DNA of 64,000 nucleotides, taken from NCBI RefSeq assembly GCF_905475395.1, contig NC_058342.1:6483501-6547500 (forward strand), written 5' to 3'. The notes under the pieces are model-generated. The model was not told where the DNA came from and ran no database searches. It saw only the letters and a program-made list of their open reading frames with translations. The position numbers and the translations under genes were made by a program. Of this stretch, positions 21,859 through 33,100 are shown one piece after another. This DNA is from Chrysoperla carnea (lineage: Eukaryota; Arthropoda; Insecta; Neuroptera; Chrysopidae). Position 1 is the first letter of the stretch. Each line of letters begins with the position of its first letter.

Positions 21859-24473
21859 ATGGTGAACAGAAGTCAGCAGAACAAAACAATCCATATAATC
21901 ACAATTTTGAGTGCCAATATACAAGGCCTGTCTCCATATAAATTGCCTGAGCTGAATATTGAAATTAATAAATTGTCACCATTGATTTTATGTCTATCCG
22001 AACATTGGTTAAATGAATCGGTAATAGAAGCTGCAATCTTACAAGGTTATACGCTAAGTTCCTACTACTGCAGAAGTCAACATAGCAGAGGTGGAGTGTG
22101 TATATTTACCAAAAATGGAACACAAACACGAAAAATTGATCTACTACAATATTGTGAAGAAAAATCCTTCGAAGTTTGTGCAATTGAGTGCTATGGAGAA
22201 ACCAAAAGTACGATTATAATATCTATCTACAGATCACCAACAGGAGTTTTTAAAACATTCTTGGATAAACTTGCAGTTATTCTTGATGATCTTAATAAAC
22301 TGATCTATATAACGGGATTTTAATGTCGACCTTAGTGACAAGATTATCTGTAAGGAAACGACTATGTTACTTGTTCTATTCACGAGCTTTAACTATCTCC
22401 AAACAGTTTTTGTGCCAACAAGAATAGCAGAGAGGACATCGACAGTAATTGACAACATCTTTACTAATATGCATATCTACACAACAACTGAAGCTATAAC
22501 TACCCATTTAACCGACCACGAGCTTATTTATTTATCTATAGAATATGATATCGGCAAAAATGAATGCAACTCTGTGCGCTTCATCCGAAATTTCAGTAAA
22601 GAGAACGAAGACTACTGTCGTTACCTTCTTGGTAGAGAAAAATGGGAATATCTTTCCAATTCAGAAAGATATAGCATTAATGAAAAATTCACATATTTTG
22701 TTGACACGCTCACCCATATTTATAATGTAAGTTTCCCGGTAAAAAAGTTTCGTAATAAAAAACTTAAAGATTGGGTAACGGATGACATTAAAACCTCTTC
22801 CTCTCACCTGAAAGATTTGTATAAACGGTGTAAAATAAGTGGTGAAATGGCCGAGTCTAATAATTTTAAAAAATACATAGAAAGCTTGTTAAAATGACTA
22901 GAATTGAGCATTTTAGCAATCGAATTTCATCTGCGGATAATAAAGCGAAAGAAGCTTGGGTAATTATCAAAAATATGACTGCACCCAACAAAAATAGTAA
23001 GGACAAAACAAATTCATTAACAGCTAATGACTTTAATAACTATTTTGTTAACCAGCCGAATAATGTTATCAAGTTGATACCACCAAGTCCAGTGTTATTT
23101 AATCACATACCAGTAAATAACCGAACAATATTTCTGAGGCCATTTTCGGAACAAGAAGTCAGTAATGCCGTGAATAACCTGAAAAACTCTTTTTCAAGTG
23201 GTATTGATAATATCTCGAACAACTTCATAAAAGAGTTCGGAGAATTTTTTGTATGCTGCCTCACAAAGCTAATAAAATTCTGTATTTACAGCTGGTGTAT
23301 ATCCGGATATCTTGAAAATATCAATTGTTAAGCCTATATTCAAAAAGGGGGACACTAAAAATCAAGCCAATTATAGACCAATTTCACTTATATCATCCAT
23401 ATCTAAAGTTTTAGAACAAATTTTGGCAAATAAAATAATCAATTTTATGACTGAGTGTAATGTTATCAGTAAAGTACAACATGGTTTTATCGAAAACCGA
23501 TCAACAAGTACTGCTATTCTATCACTCTACGATACCATAATAGAATCATTAGACCGCAAACAACTTACTGCGGGTATATTCTGCGATCTTAGCAAGGCTT
23601 TTGGTTGTGTGACACACGGAATACTTCTTGCAAAACTCTACAAATACGGCATTCGAGGCACTGCGTATAATCTAATAGACTCTTACTTGAGTGATAGAAC
23701 TCAGTATGTTGATGGGTACAAGGCAGCACGTTGGGGCCATTAATGTTCTTAATTTATATTAATGACTTAGGTCTATATTTGAGAAATAATATTGTAATGT
23801 ATGTAGACGATGTATCCTGCATTGTTTCTGGTGATAATGTAAACGATCTACAGCATAACACGAACTATGTAATGCGCCAGATGGTTGAGTGGTTCAATGC
23901 AAACAAATTACATTTAAATGTTGAGAAGACCAATTATATGGTCTTCTCAGCAAGAAAATGTAAAACTACAATAGACTTGAATTTGGAAATAAACACTTGG
24001 ATGATGAACAAGACCAAGTCATTGAGATTCTTAGGAATTGAACTAGAATGTGGACTGAACCGGGAAAGTCAATGTAATATACTAACTAAGAAACTTAGCT
24101 CTGCATGCTATCAGATGAGGATTTTAAAGCATGCTGTAAACGAAGATTCGCTGTTGCTTTTCTATTACTATTTTCAGGTTTACTCAAGACTTAAATATGG
24201 GATAATGTTCTGGGGACTCCCACCATCTGCAGAGAGAGTCTTCAAAATCCAAAAGAAAATTGTTAGAGTTTTGGCAGGTTTGAAGGGTGTTGAAAGTTGT
24301 GTAGCTGTTTTTAAGGGTAAAAAAATCTTAACACTTCCAAGCATCTTTGCTTTCGAAGTCATTATGCTTGTTAGGGATAACCTCGCTAATCTTGCTTACA
24401 ACAACATGTCTCACAACTATCCAACACGAAGTGGAGGCGATATACGAAATGATGTGCACAATTTAGTTCTATA
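21859..24473 (+). pseudogene. Non-LTR retrotransposon ORF2, endonuclease/RT (5' part)
   Basis: An APE-type endonuclease starts near 21859 (ILSANIQGLS, LCLSEHWLN, YRSPTG). One base is missing in the GDFN motif at about 22316. The frame continues with NVDLSDK and TDHELIYLSIEY. RT follows: KPIFKKGD and NYRPISLIS (~23330-23390), FCDLSKAFGCV (~23580, the usual second Asp replaced by Gly), QGSTLGPLMFLIYINDL (~23718-23770) and YVDD (~23800). At least four frame shifts (near 22316, 22893, 23290, 23730) make it dead. It is cut at 24473 by a Helitron and continues at 29791. Confidence 0.85.
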
Positions 24474-24485
24474 CTAGCTTAAAAA

Positions 24486-24501
24486 CCCGGCTTCGCCCGG
24501 G
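24486..24501 (-). other. Helitron 3' terminal hairpin
   Basis: CCCGG, six-base loop, CCGGG. Helitron 3' ends carry such a hairpin about 10 bp before the CTRR end, where it is thought to signal termination of rolling-circle transfer. Confidence 0.9.
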
Positions 24502-24596
24502 AGTTGATATGAGATGACGTGGTAGAGTCGAAATAAAAAAATAAACTATGACGTAAAAAGGAAAAAAAAAGTTTATTGAAAACGTTTTCTCATTAT

Positions 24597-27500
24597 TTAC
24601 AATACTTGTTTATAAACAACATTTTTCATTTGATTGTCCGGAGTATATATACATAAATTTTTTGGATTTCCTACTCTTGAGCAAGCTACATATAGCTGAC
24701 CGTGAGAGAAGCAGGATTCTTTGAGGTTAATGCCACAATATTTTAAAGTTTGTCCTTGCGCTTTGTTAATTGTAAAACTAAAGGCTAATTTTATTGGAAA
24801 CTGCAGTCTTTTAAATTGAAATGGCAATTCCGAAGAGATCAGAGGTATTCTAGGTATAAATACTGTCTGTCCTTTGGTCTTTCCAGAAATAAGTTCAGCT
24901 TCAATGATATTATTCGATAGCTGTTTTACGATCATTCTAGTTCCATTACATAATTTTGGGGAGTTGAGATTTCTGAGTAGTATGATTGGAGTTCCAATTT
25001 TCAGACGAAGGCAGTGTAATGGCATTCCTGGTACTTGTAAAGAGTTTAGAAATTCAGTGGGGAAGTTGACACTTTCTTCAATGGATACCATCGTGTCGAT
25101 CGATTTATATATTTTCTCTTCACCAGGTATTTTCTTTAGAATATTAAAATTGATATCGTCAACAATATTATTTTTAGTGGCCAAAATTGCTCTTTGAAAT
25201 AACCACTCTGCATTAGTATAATTCTGAATAATATTTGGATAAATTTTGTCGATTAGTTCGTCTTCAGTAGTGGCTATATTACAGAAATCACTATTAAGTT
25301 CAATGAGGCCGGTCGTTTGGTCAGTAGGATATGTACCTTCGCCGATTTGTAAAAGTATTTTAGCAAATTGTGCTGTTGTTTCATCTCTTGATAATTCAAC
25401 TCTCATGTTTTTTGTTAATTGCAGTATTTGTACTTGTGGCCAGAGATGTGATTTTTTCAAGCATGCATTGATCTCGGCTGCTGATGTTGACTTGGGAATA
25501 ACTGGAAGTGTTTGTCGAAAATCTCCTGAGAGTATGAGTAGAGCTCCTCCCATTATTTCAGAGTTTTTTCGCAATTCTTGTAATGTTCTGTCCATGGCTT
25601 CTATAAATTTTTTATGGGCCATGGTGCATTCATCCCAGATGATAATTTTAGCTTGTTTTAAAATTTGACCACGTCCAGATTTTCCTGAAATTTTACATAC
25701 CGGGAATTGTTGTTCGGCTATATTCAATGGTAGTTGTAAGGCAGAATGGGCAGTTCGTCCTCCTTCCATAAGTGTGGCTGCAATGCCAGATGATGCTAGT
25801 GCCAGTGCGATGAGTTTTTTAGCACGTATTTCCGCCAGTATTAGATTTATGAGAAACGTTTTACCAGTGCCTCCTGGTGCGTCCAAGTAAATAATTCCAC
25901 CAATATTGTTATTTATCCGGCTCATTATAACGTCGTAAACTTTTTTTTGATTGTCATTGAGAAGTGGTTTGTTGTGAGCAATGTATTCAAGTAGTTCAAT
26001 GATGTTGTAACTTTTTTCCTTCATAATTTCGTAGTTTAGCACACTAAAAGCATTTCTTTGTGGTGCTGGCATTCCAAGTTCTACTAAGGCCTGATTATTT
26101 ATTGCTAAACATTTATCTTCTAAGCGAATGAGTGTTTCATTGAAGATCTCGTCATTGAATTCTATAGTCAGTTCAGGATTAGCTTGTTGGACTTGGTACA
26201 ATATATCATCACTCATACTCCTTTTGAAAGAGTCCCATAGCTGTTTTGGGTTTGATGGGTTACATGTTGTTAATATTATAGCGAATAACTCTCGAATTTG
26301 TTCAGCTGAAGCTGTGAGTGTGGCTTCTTGTAGTGTTAATTCCCAGTGGTTGTCGTTTTCCAATAATCCTAAGCGTTGACATGCTTCTCTGTAAGTCTGG
26401 CATAGGTAGCCATTAACGGTCCTGAGATCTGTAAAACTTGTTGGTCCCCGTATTTCGTGTAACAACATCCGGAGATAAAAACATTCGGCATTGTTTGGAT
26501 GTACAGTGAATACTCGACCTATTGCGTTAGTTTTTATGATTTCTGGATGACTCTCCTCTGGCATTCCTTGTTTCCGACGTTGAAAAATTTTCCTTGTTTT
26601 GTCCCACGTATAATAAATAGGGACGTCGACATACAATAACTTTCTGGCGAATGGATCTGTTTGACACAGTTGGAAGAAAGCTGTTAATGTTGTGTTCTGA
26701 GGTGGTTCGCTTGCAATTTTTCTAGCCGAGTCTTTTGTGAAGTAAACTCTCTGTCCATTCTCCAAATGTACTGCTAGATGTTGCACAGCTGGTTCGCGTT
26801 CATGTATGGGAAAACTAAAAATCCTCCACGCTGCTTCGTTACTGTTGATGTATCTTCCCATTTGGTACATGAGGATCTCATCATTTCTGTTATTTTGTTC
26901 GCTATTTTGGACTATTTGAAATACTGCCATATCACTACCTTTGTTTACGTACTTACATATATATTTAATAGATTTTACTGAATTGCAGTATTCAACGTTT
27001 ATATGTGCTTGGAACATTTTGGAAAGTAGTGGATTATACGGTACTACCCATTGATTATCTATTTCCAGTTCGTCTCTGCCTTGTATTCGTATTTTTGCTG
27101 TGAAGCCACCGTTTTTCGGTGATCGTCTTCTATATTTGGGATAGCCGTCATCTTCAGTTTTGGTATCGTCCAAGTACGGTTTTGGATATTTTTTCGTACA
27201 TTTTCCATCACTCATGCATGGCGCATTGAAATTTAATGATCCACATGGTCCGTGAATCATGTTTTTCACTACTATGTTGTAAAGCTCCGGATCTTTTTGT
27301 GGATCAGGAAATTCAGCTCGGATGATTTTGTCGATATCCGTGGGATAAATTTTATCGTGTAGCCATATGAGATTGTGTGAGTGAGGTAATCCTCGTTTTT
27401 GCCACTCAATTGTATACATCCATGAAATAACAGTTCCAAAGATGTGATATTTTGTGATGACTTCAATAAATCGTATTTGTTTTTGTCGAAAAACTCGGGC

Positions 27501-28979
27501 TATTATATCGTGTCGATCTATGGAGGTTTGTCCGTATTTTAGTTGTTCTTTGATCTCTGGCCATGATGAATTGCATGTAAATGTTATAAAGAGATCAGGT
27601 CGTCCATATTTTCTTACGTAGGTCATGGCATCTTGTGTATATTCGTGCATATGTCTTGGACTTCCTATGTATGATGAGGGTAAGATTACCATTGTTCCAA
27701 TATCGTCAATATTGCCGTCATTCATGATCGCGTCTCGAAGGTGGATGTATTCTTCTGTGCGTAGTTTTTTCTGATTCAATCTTATGTAAAGCATCCGTTC
27801 TGCTTCTATTTTTGCGTACATATCTACCAGAAATTGTTGGAATAAACGGCGAGTGTTGAGTATGTGATTATATGTTTCATTGTCTCTGATCATTAAGCGG
27901 TAAGCATAGAACTCCTTAGAAGTGACTTTTTTGTTTGTTTCTATGCCTGTTTCAGGATGAATTTGTTTTATATTGAAATGGTATCCGTCCTCTCCGTGCA
28001 GAAATATTAACGGATATTGAAGAGCATCATATGAACGGTGTGTCTCTGCAATGCGTTGTAGTCCTTTTCTTCTTCGATGTACAATTATGTCACGGCTTGT
28101 ATTTTCATTATCCACAACTACAATGGCGACTTCATCTACCTGAGGTGCATTAAATCTGCGTTCGTGTTCTCCACGTGGTCTTTTATCGGCTCGAATTACA
28201 ATTTTATAGTCATCAGAAATCATGCGGTCTAATGTTGTTTTGAATATATAAATCAGTTGATTATACTTGTGTAAGATCCTCTGTACATCTTGGATTATTT
28301 CGCGTCTCAGTCCATTAAAATTTGTGCATCGTTGATCAATTTCTTGTTCTTCATTTCCGATGAAATATACTTGTAGAAATTTATGGTCTTCGTTAGACAT
28401 TGGCAGTAACGATCCTATTTTGTGATAAATTTGCCCTTGAATTGAAAATACATATTCAAATTCATTTCTATTAGTGTTAGTCGAAGTAGCACCGAAAGAA
28501 GTCATTTGAAAGCAGGAGTTATATGATCTTATATTTTGGAGAAAGTGTTTTGATTCTAGTGTTTCCCCGAGCATGTAATGCAGAAATTCCTGCGGAGGTG
28601 CTTCAATTGGTGGTAATCGAATTTTTCCATTCATGCAACAGAGACCTGGTGTTTCTTTACTGAATTTTTTTGCATGGCAAAACTGGCAAACGTTATTCAT
28701 TTTTCCAATAACAACGTATTTATGATTGTAATATTTTTTCGTCGGTTCGTAGTGGAATGCTTCCTTTGTTAGATTATCTTTTAAAATTCTCGACTCTTCA
28801 GTACTTTTATTTGCTGTTCTTTCTTCGCTTCTTGTGCTTCTCAGGTTACTCATTCTGGTCCGTTGATTCTGTAAACGTGCTTCGTGCTCTTCTTCCGTTT
28901 CATTTCTTCGAGATTCTTTTTTTTTTCGCCGTTTCGCTGCAGAACTGGCCAAATCTCCTCCTCTCTTACGTCTGGGCAT
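24597..28979 (-). CDS. Helitron Rep/helicase, 1,460 aa, intact
   Basis: ATG at 28979; the stop is about 120 bp from the element's 3' end. Residues 1-60 are a basic Arg/Lys/Glu region. A CxxC-type zinc motif lies near residue 97 (CQFCHAKK). The Helitron-like N domain follows. The HUH nickase motif is at about 530 (GLPHSHNLIW) and the paired-Tyr motif at about 673 (YICKYVNKG). A PIF1-type helicase fills the C-terminal third: Walker A at about 1036 (APGGTGKT), Walker B at about 1112 (IIWDE), GDFRQTLPV, and late motifs INKAQGQT and YVACSRV. The protein nicks, transfers and unwinds element DNA by rolling circle in the nucleus. No stop or shift interrupts it. Confidence 0.96.
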   Translation of the reverse strand: MPRRKRGGDLASSAAKRRKKKESRRNETEEEHEARLQNQRTRMSNLRSTRSEERTANKSTEESRILKDNLTKEAFHYEPTKKYYNHKYVVIGKMNNVCQFCHAKKFSKETPGLCCMNGKIRLPPIEAPPQEFLHYMLGETLESKHFLQNIRSYNSCFQMTSFGATSTNTNRNEFEYVFSIQGQIYHKIGSLLPMSNEDHKFLQVYFIGNEEQEIDQRCTNFNGLRREIIQDVQRILHKYNQLIYIFKTTLDRMISDDYKIVIRADKRPRGEHERRFNAPQVDEVAIVVVDNENTSRDIIVHRRRKGLQRIAETHRSYDALQYPLIFLHGEDGYHFNIKQIHPETGIETNKKVTSKEFYAYRLMIRDNETYNHILNTRRLFQQFLVDMYAKIEAERMLYIRLNQKKLRTEEYIHLRDAIMNDGNIDDIGTMVILPSSYIGSPRHMHEYTQDAMTYVRKYGRPDLFITFTCNSSWPEIKEQLKYGQTSIDRHDIIARVFRQKQIRFIEVITKYHIFGTVISWMYTIEWQKRGLPHSHNLIWLHDKIYPTDIDKIIRAEFPDPQKDPELYNIVVKNMIHGPCGSLNFNAPCMSDGKCTKKYPKPYLDDTKTEDDGYPKYRRRSPKNGGFTAKIRIQGRDELEIDNQWVVPYNPLLSKMFQAHINVEYCNSVKSIKYICKYVNKGSDMAVFQIVQNSEQNNRNDEILMYQMGRYINSNEAAWRIFSFPIHEREPAVQHLAVHLENGQRVYFTKDSARKIASEPPQNTTLTAFFQLCQTDPFARKLLYVDVPIYYTWDKTRKIFQRRKQGMPEESHPEIIKTNAIGRVFTVHPNNAECFYLRMLLHEIRGPTSFTDLRTVNGYLCQTYREACQRLGLLENDNHWELTLQEATLTASAEQIRELFAIILTTCNPSNPKQLWDSFKRSMSDDILYQVQQANPELTIEFNDEIFNETLIRLEDKCLAINNQALVELGMPAPQRNAFSVLNYEIMKEKSYNIIELLEYIAHNKPLLNDNQKKVYDVIMSRINNNIGGIIYLDAPGGTGKTFLINLILAEIRAKKLIALALASSGIAATLMEGGRTAHSALQLPLNIAEQQFPVCKISGKSGRGQILKQAKIIIWDECTMAHKKFIEAMDRTLQELRKNSEIMGGALLILSGDFRQTLPVIPKSTSAAEINACLKKSHLWPQVQILQLTKNMRVELSRDETTAQFAKILLQIGEGTYPTDQTTGLIELNSDFCNIATTEDELIDKIYPNIIQNYTNAEWLFQRAILATKNNIVDDINFNILKKIPGEEKIYKSIDTMVSIEESVNFPTEFLNSLQVPGMPLHCLRLKIGTPIILLRNLNSPKLCNGTRMIVKQLSNNIIEAELISGKTKGQTVFIPRIPLISSELPFQFKRLQFPIKLAFSFTINKAQGQTLKYCGINLKESCFSHGQLYVACSRVGNPKNLCIYTPDNQMKNVVYKQVL

Positions 28980-29182
28980 TGTATTCTATAAAATATAAAT
29001 TAAATAAACATTTTGTAACGGAAACGTGGGGTACGTTGAGACAAAAAAAAATATATTTAACCTTCAAGCGGTCGAGCGATATTTTGTTTACGGCCAAAAG
29101 TATATAGAAGGCATCAATTCGACGCCGCGCGACTTTTTGAAGGTTAAGAAAATTACAATTTAAAGAAAAAAAACCATTAGAA

Positions 29183-29370
29183 TTAATTAAACACTATTAA
29201 AAATACTCACATTTGAAATTTCACGATAAAAACCCACAAATAACTTTTTTCTATTTCGTTTCAAAATCGAGAGTTAATTAAACACACTATTAAAAATACT
29301 CACACGTGATACTTCTAAATAAAGGCTCACAGATAACTTCTCTTCTTTTCGTTTTGAAATCGCTCGTTTC
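29183..29370. repeat. Tandem ~93-bp repeat in the Helitron 5' region
   Basis: Two units each begin TTAATTAAACAC and ATTAAAAATACTCAC, then a variable part, then ATAACTT and a TTTCGTTT tract with AAATCG. They lie upstream of the Rep/helicase start and may contain its promoter (inference). Confidence 0.7.
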
Positions 29371-29484
29371 GCTGTTCAAATTAAACTAACTCTGGTGAGC
29401 GACACCGGGCTCTTATATATTCAGAGAGCTAGGCTCTAGAATATTCGAGAAATTTCTCTCTCACACCTTCTAGAGTATTCTAAT

Positions 29485-29588
29485 GAAGTTCAAATATTCG
29501 ATAACAGATGGCGCCACTATGGAGACTATACACTATGACTATTGGATGTCTTGAACGAAGTTCAAATATTCGATAACAGATGGCGCCA
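29485..29588. repeat. Two exact 32-bp direct repeats near the Helitron 5' end
   Basis: The segment starting GAAGTTCAAATATTCG and ending GATGGCGCCA is present at 29485-29516 and 29557-29588, 72 bp apart. The function is unknown. Placement near the 5' terminus is suggestive of a protein-binding or promoter role. Confidence 0.85.
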
Positions 29589-29790
29589 ATGTACTTAATT
29601 TCCAAGTTGAAGGGTCGGAAAGTCCCTTATATCTTTAAAAACATGCCCTTTAGATTAAAACGGGAACTTTCTTGTTCGAGGAGGGATAAAGGGCTATCAC
29701 ACCACATAAGTCCCTTTATCGTGTCGGGACTCCTTTTTAAGTTTTATCGGCCCGCACATTTTATCGACTTAGTTTTATTATATATATAGA

Positions 29791-29938
29791 TGAAAAGAAG
29801 CCAATGTACATTGGAGTACCACTATATAACAGCCTTCCCGATGAAATGAAAAACTGTACAACAGTGAGTGGATTCAGAAGTAAACTAAAAGTGTATCTGC
29901 TGGAAAAAGCAGTGTATGATGTATATAAACTTATTTGA
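29791..29938 (+). pseudogene. 3' end of the retrotransposon ORF2 beyond the Helitron
   Basis: The frame reads EKKPMYIGVPLYNSLPDEMK, then FRSKLKVYLLEKAVYDVYKL and TGA at 29936-29938. This is the usual C-terminal ending of CR1/jockey-type ORF2 proteins. With the Helitron removed it joins the frame that ends at 24473. Confidence 0.9.
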
Positions 29939-30133
<195 letters not shown>

Positions 30134-33100
30134 TAAAATTTGAAATTAACGAATTCATGCCTGCCAAGGAGGGAGAGAGGATACAGGATTTACACCCCAG
30201 AGCCTCCCATCTTCTTGAGAGACATAAATCTTCACAAGGCAGCTACGTCTGTTGAAGAAAGTTCACTGACTTGTGGCCGTGTAGTCTGTACGTCCGTCAG
30301 TCCACGCGACGTCTGTTGGTCCGTCTGTTTTCCGAGTCGGTGGTACGTAAGTCTGTCTAATGTCCTGGTCAAGCAGGCTCCGTCCCTGCACCGCAGCGAT
30401 GTGGAACCTACTAAAAAATAGAAAATGAAAAAGAAAAAAAAGAAACTTCAAGGGCTGTTACTTGAAGACAGTCTGATGCGATCTCAATGTACGAAGGGTG
30501 CCTATAATGACAGCCTTCTGCATGGAAGAGATAAGGTGACGAAGATGAGACCTGCAGACCGGAATTTGAGATAGATTCGTCTCGAGAGTGGGACGAATTC
30601 CGCCTAGGCAACCGATAATGAGGACAACCATTTTGACTGAGTAGCCAGGGTGTAGTTGTCGTAGTTCTTGTAAGAGATCAAGATATTTAGTCCGTTTTTG
30701 CTCCTCCTTCGTGACTATGTTCGTTTCTGCAGGCGCAGAGAACTCGATGACGTACATAGTCTTAGATGAGATATCCTGGAGCACTATATCAGGCTTAGTA
30801 GCAGAGAGCTGCCTGGTAGTTGGGAACGAGAAATTCCAGAAGATAATGCATTTCTCGTTCTTGACGACGGACTCGATCTCGCCTGGAGCATATGGTAGGA
30901 CTGACGTAGGGTCCACTTCATACTTGTGTCTCAAGAAGTAGTACAGCACGCGGAGGGCAGCGTTAGGGCGATGTATGTAGGTGTTCGTGGCATAAGAAGG
31001 ACATGCCGAGATGAGGTGCATCAGCGTCTCCGGCTGAGATTTGCACGCTCTGCACATAGTGGTGGAGACTGCTTTCTTATATACATACTTTTGGTGAGTT
31101 AGCGTCGCTATCACACCATCTTGGGCAGCGATGATAAAGCCTTCTGTTTCGGACTTGAGTCCAGCTGATCGCAGAAAAGAGAACGTAAGATCAACGGAAA
31201 GACCACAGGAGTCTAGATGACGGTAGAACATTCCCTGATGGTCACGATGCCGATGATCCTCGAAGAGGGAGCGTATTTCAGCTCGTTTAACAGCTAAACG
31301 AAGTCGAGATTTGGAGAGAAGGATCACGTTATCATCAAGATCACGATAAGACGGATCAAAAGCAAGGCCCAATTTAGACGCTGCATGTTGTGCCGCAGAG
31401 AACAAGAATGCTCCTTTACCCTGGATCTCATGATCGCGCACGAGTTCCATAAGAGGGTCAGAACTATTTATGACCTGACAAGCTATTCCTAAAACTATCC
31501 TATCATGTAGACATTCAACGGATAGGAGACCTCTACCTCCTTGCTGGCGTGGGAGGTAGTTACGGGGTACAGAAGCACGTGGGTGCAAACTACGATTGAC
31601 GTTCATGAGTTTGCGAGTGCCTCTATCAAGTTCCTTAAGCTCCTCTATTGTCCATTTGATGGAACCAAAAGAATAGAGAAGGATGGGTATTGCAAGCATA
31701 TTAGTAGCACGGATCTTATGGATCCCAGACAATTCTGATTGCCAGATTTGTCGAAGACGGTGCCTATACCTGCCGCGAAGAGCTTCCTTGACAGTAGACA
31801 CACTTTGAATGTGGTTTTATCCGACACCCAAATATGTGTAGAGCTCTTCTTCATCGAGATGTTTCACGATGCTTCCATCTGTGAGTTGCACGTCTGCATC
31901 GTAATCAGGGACACGACCCCTCTTACAATGAATGACGGCACATTTATCAAGTCCGAATTCCATGCCAATAGCCTTCGTGTACTGATGGACAGCTTTGAGA
32001 GCTTGAGATAGACTGCTCTCAGAAGAAGCATAAAGTTTCAGGTCATCCATATAGAATAGATGAGTTACCTGATGCTTCCTATCTGTCGGGGGACCACAAC
32101 GGTAACCAGTTTCCTCTCGCAAGCGCAAGGAAAGGGGCATAAGGGAGATGCAGAATAAAAGCGGGCTAAGGCTGTCGCCTTGACAGACACCACGCTTATA
32201 CGTTACCAGATCTGTTGAGACAGTACGTTTACCACATCTAATGGTAAATTTGGTCTTCCACAAAGGTAACAGCTCTTCGATGCATCTGATGATATCGAGG
32301 TGAATTTTCAAACATTTGAGCAGCACCAATATGAGTTGGTGAGAGGTTGTGTCAAATTCTTTCCTATAATCCACCCAGGCCATACTCAGGTCGCGTTGAT
32401 ACTGACGGGCGTCTTGACAGATACATCTGTCAACAAAAAGATTATCTTTGCAACCTGATATACCTCGTTTGGAGCCGCGTTGCTCGTATATCATCTGCCA
32501 AACCGGTTCTATGGTTGTGAGTATGCGTTCATTAAGAATAGCGGTGAACGCTTTGTACACGGTATTGAGACATGTAATCGGGCGATAATTGCTCGGAACT
32601 GAAAGGTCTCCTTTCTTGGGAATCAAAACTGTTCGTCCTTCCGCGAACCACGTTGGAAAGGTCCCGTACCCAAGGATATATGAAGTAAAGTGCCTAGCAA
32701 GATGTGCGTGTGTGGAAGTTAAACGTTTCCACCAGAAGTTGGACACAGCATCCATGCCAGGCGCCGAAAGATTCTTCTTGCCTTTGAAAGCAAGGGATAC
32801 TTCATCAGCGGTAACAGATGTTAGGACCGCTTGTTCTGCTAGGCGCGCGTTGCAGAACCTTTCGAACAGTTTGATTGGTCTTATATTTTTATCTACACTA
32901 GTCGACTTTTCATATAAATCACGCCAGTAGCCATCGATTTGCTCTATCGAAGGTGGATTCTCGACGAGAGAAGGGGGTTTTGCAAATAAACGGGAAGGAT
33001 TCGATACAAAGATCTTGTTTTCTCGAATACACTTCTCGCGTTTAACTAGCTTTTTCCGAGCGAGAGCTAGTACACGTATCTTTTCAATGTTTCGCTGCTT

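Larger units (their letters stand above)
24474..29790 (-). mobile_element. Autonomous Helitron, 5,317 bp, both ends resolved
   Basis: On the minus strand the element begins TCTATATATATA at 29790 and ends CTAG at 24477-24474. A 5-bp-stem hairpin (CCCGG/CCGGG, 24486-24501) lies 8 bp before the CTAG. These are the textbook Helitron ends (5' TC, 3' hairpin plus CTRR). The host flanks are A (24473) and T (29791) with no duplication, and joining them restores the frame of the retrotransposon ORF2 (VLYEKKPMYIGV). It carries one long gene for Rep/helicase. The intact gene and intact ends point to recent activity. Confidence 0.96.
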
